A stretch of 64,000 bases of DNA from Flagellimonas oceanensis (GTDB taxonomy: Bacteria; Bacteroidota; Bacteroidia; Flavobacteriales; Flavobacteriaceae), in the NCBI RefSeq assembly GCF_003992595.1, contig NZ_RZNA01000048.1:21537-85536 (forward strand), written 5' to 3'. A model generated the notes under the pieces. That model saw only the letters and a program-made list of their open reading frames with translations. It was not told the origin of the DNA and ran no database searches. Positions 63,661 to 64,000 of this stretch are shown here, piece after piece (the first letter of the stretch is position 1; each line of letters starts with the position of its first letter). The position numbers and the translations under genes were made by a program.

Positions 63661-64000
63661 ATGGGAAGAGATTTAAAATATACAAGGAATATAGGTATTG
63701 CAGCTCACATTGATGCTGGAAAGACAACTACTACAGAACGTATTCTTTTCTATACAGGTGTGAGTCACAAAATTGGTGAGGTGCACGATGGTGCGGCAAC
63801 CATGGACTGGATGGAGCAAGAGCAAGAGCGTGGTATTACCATTACATCTGCGGCTACTACATGCACGTGGAAGTTCCCTATGGAGAATGCGCAAACTTTG
63901 CCTGATACAAAAGATTACCACTTTAACATTATCGACACTCCCGGACACGTTGACTTTACGGTTGAGGTAAACCGTTCCCTTCGTGTGTTGGATGGATTGG
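63661..64000 (+). CDS. fusA: Elongation factor G, N-terminal part
   Basis: EF-G moves tRNA and mRNA through the ribosome at the cost of GTP. The first 113 residues are present; the gene runs past the right edge. ATG 63661 opens [20 protein letters not shown] with P-loop [12 protein letters not shown] (G1), then GITITSAAT (G2) and DTPGHVDFT (G3). It follows rpsG by eight bases in the str operon. Confidence 0.97.
   Translation, partial: MGRDLKYTRNIGIAAHIDAGKTTTTERILFYTGVSHKIGEVHDGAATMDWMEQEQERGITITSAATTCTWKFPMENAQTLPDTKDYHFNIIDTPGHVDFTVEVNRSLRVLDGL

Overview
The window is chromosomal DNA of a marine-type flavobacterium (Bacteroidota, Flavobacteriaceae; gene content and order resemble Muricauda/Allomuricauda/Flagellimonas, a genus-level guess from memory). 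Support for this comes from type IX secretion/gliding genes (gldJ, porV), T9SS C-terminal sorting domains, a SusC/SusD pair, weak Shine-Dalgarno sites, promoters of the TAnnTTTG type and many flavobacterial families (DUF5723, DUF4136, DUF7033-like, LytS/LytT).

Region 1 (1-4331) is the right end of an integrated mobile element. It holds a broken relaxase gene with an in-frame TAG, a lipoprotein gene, and a secreted trypsin-like protease whose signal peptide is put out of frame by an A10 tract. It also holds a 21-bp inverted repeat pair and a 23-bp tandem repeat. It ends in a 22-nt tRNA 3'-end fragment followed by what looks like the original tRNA terminator, the usual signature of integration into a tRNA gene.

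Region 2 (4372-18754) is core chromosome: an MBL-fold hydrolase, a pterin synthase, tRNA-Val(GAC), murF, gldJ, porV, cytidine deaminase, pyruvate dehydrogenase E1-alpha and E2, an M28 peptidase, an SDR, a SprT-like protein, mannose-1-phosphate guanylyltransferase and a DUF389 membrane protein. Two copies of a short hairpin repeat lie between these genes.

Region 3 (18764-31878) carries a secreted phosphoesterase, an MlaFE-like ABC pair, a PafA-type phosphatase, a T9SS-exported N-formylglutamate-amidohydrolase-like gene inactivated by three different stop codons, a glycosyltransferase/methyltransferase/ketoacyl-synthase group with duplicated 5' leaders, and gcvP.

Region 4 (32004-45442) holds a divergent UbiA-like protein, a sigma/anti-sigma pair, a PAS histidine kinase with its response regulator, an M3 peptidase, purEK, an Hpt-Adk fusion, obgE and a LytS/LytT two-component pair.

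Region 5 (45444-57522) contains an SDR without the usual YxxxK, a cupin, a shortened Mpl-like protein without a P-loop, radC, a polysaccharide-deacetylase-like protein without obvious metal ligands, a YjjG-type HAD phosphatase, an uncharacterised envelope trio (lipoprotein, DUF5723 barrel, periplasmic protein), rarA, a rhomboid protease and rlmB.

Region 6 (57610-64000) is a SusCD nutrient-uptake operon followed by the start of the str operon (rpsL, rpsG, fusA). No complete new multi-gene system is evident. The strongest unusual signals are the mobile-element end with its secreted cargo and the cluster of enzyme-like proteins that have lost catalytic motifs.
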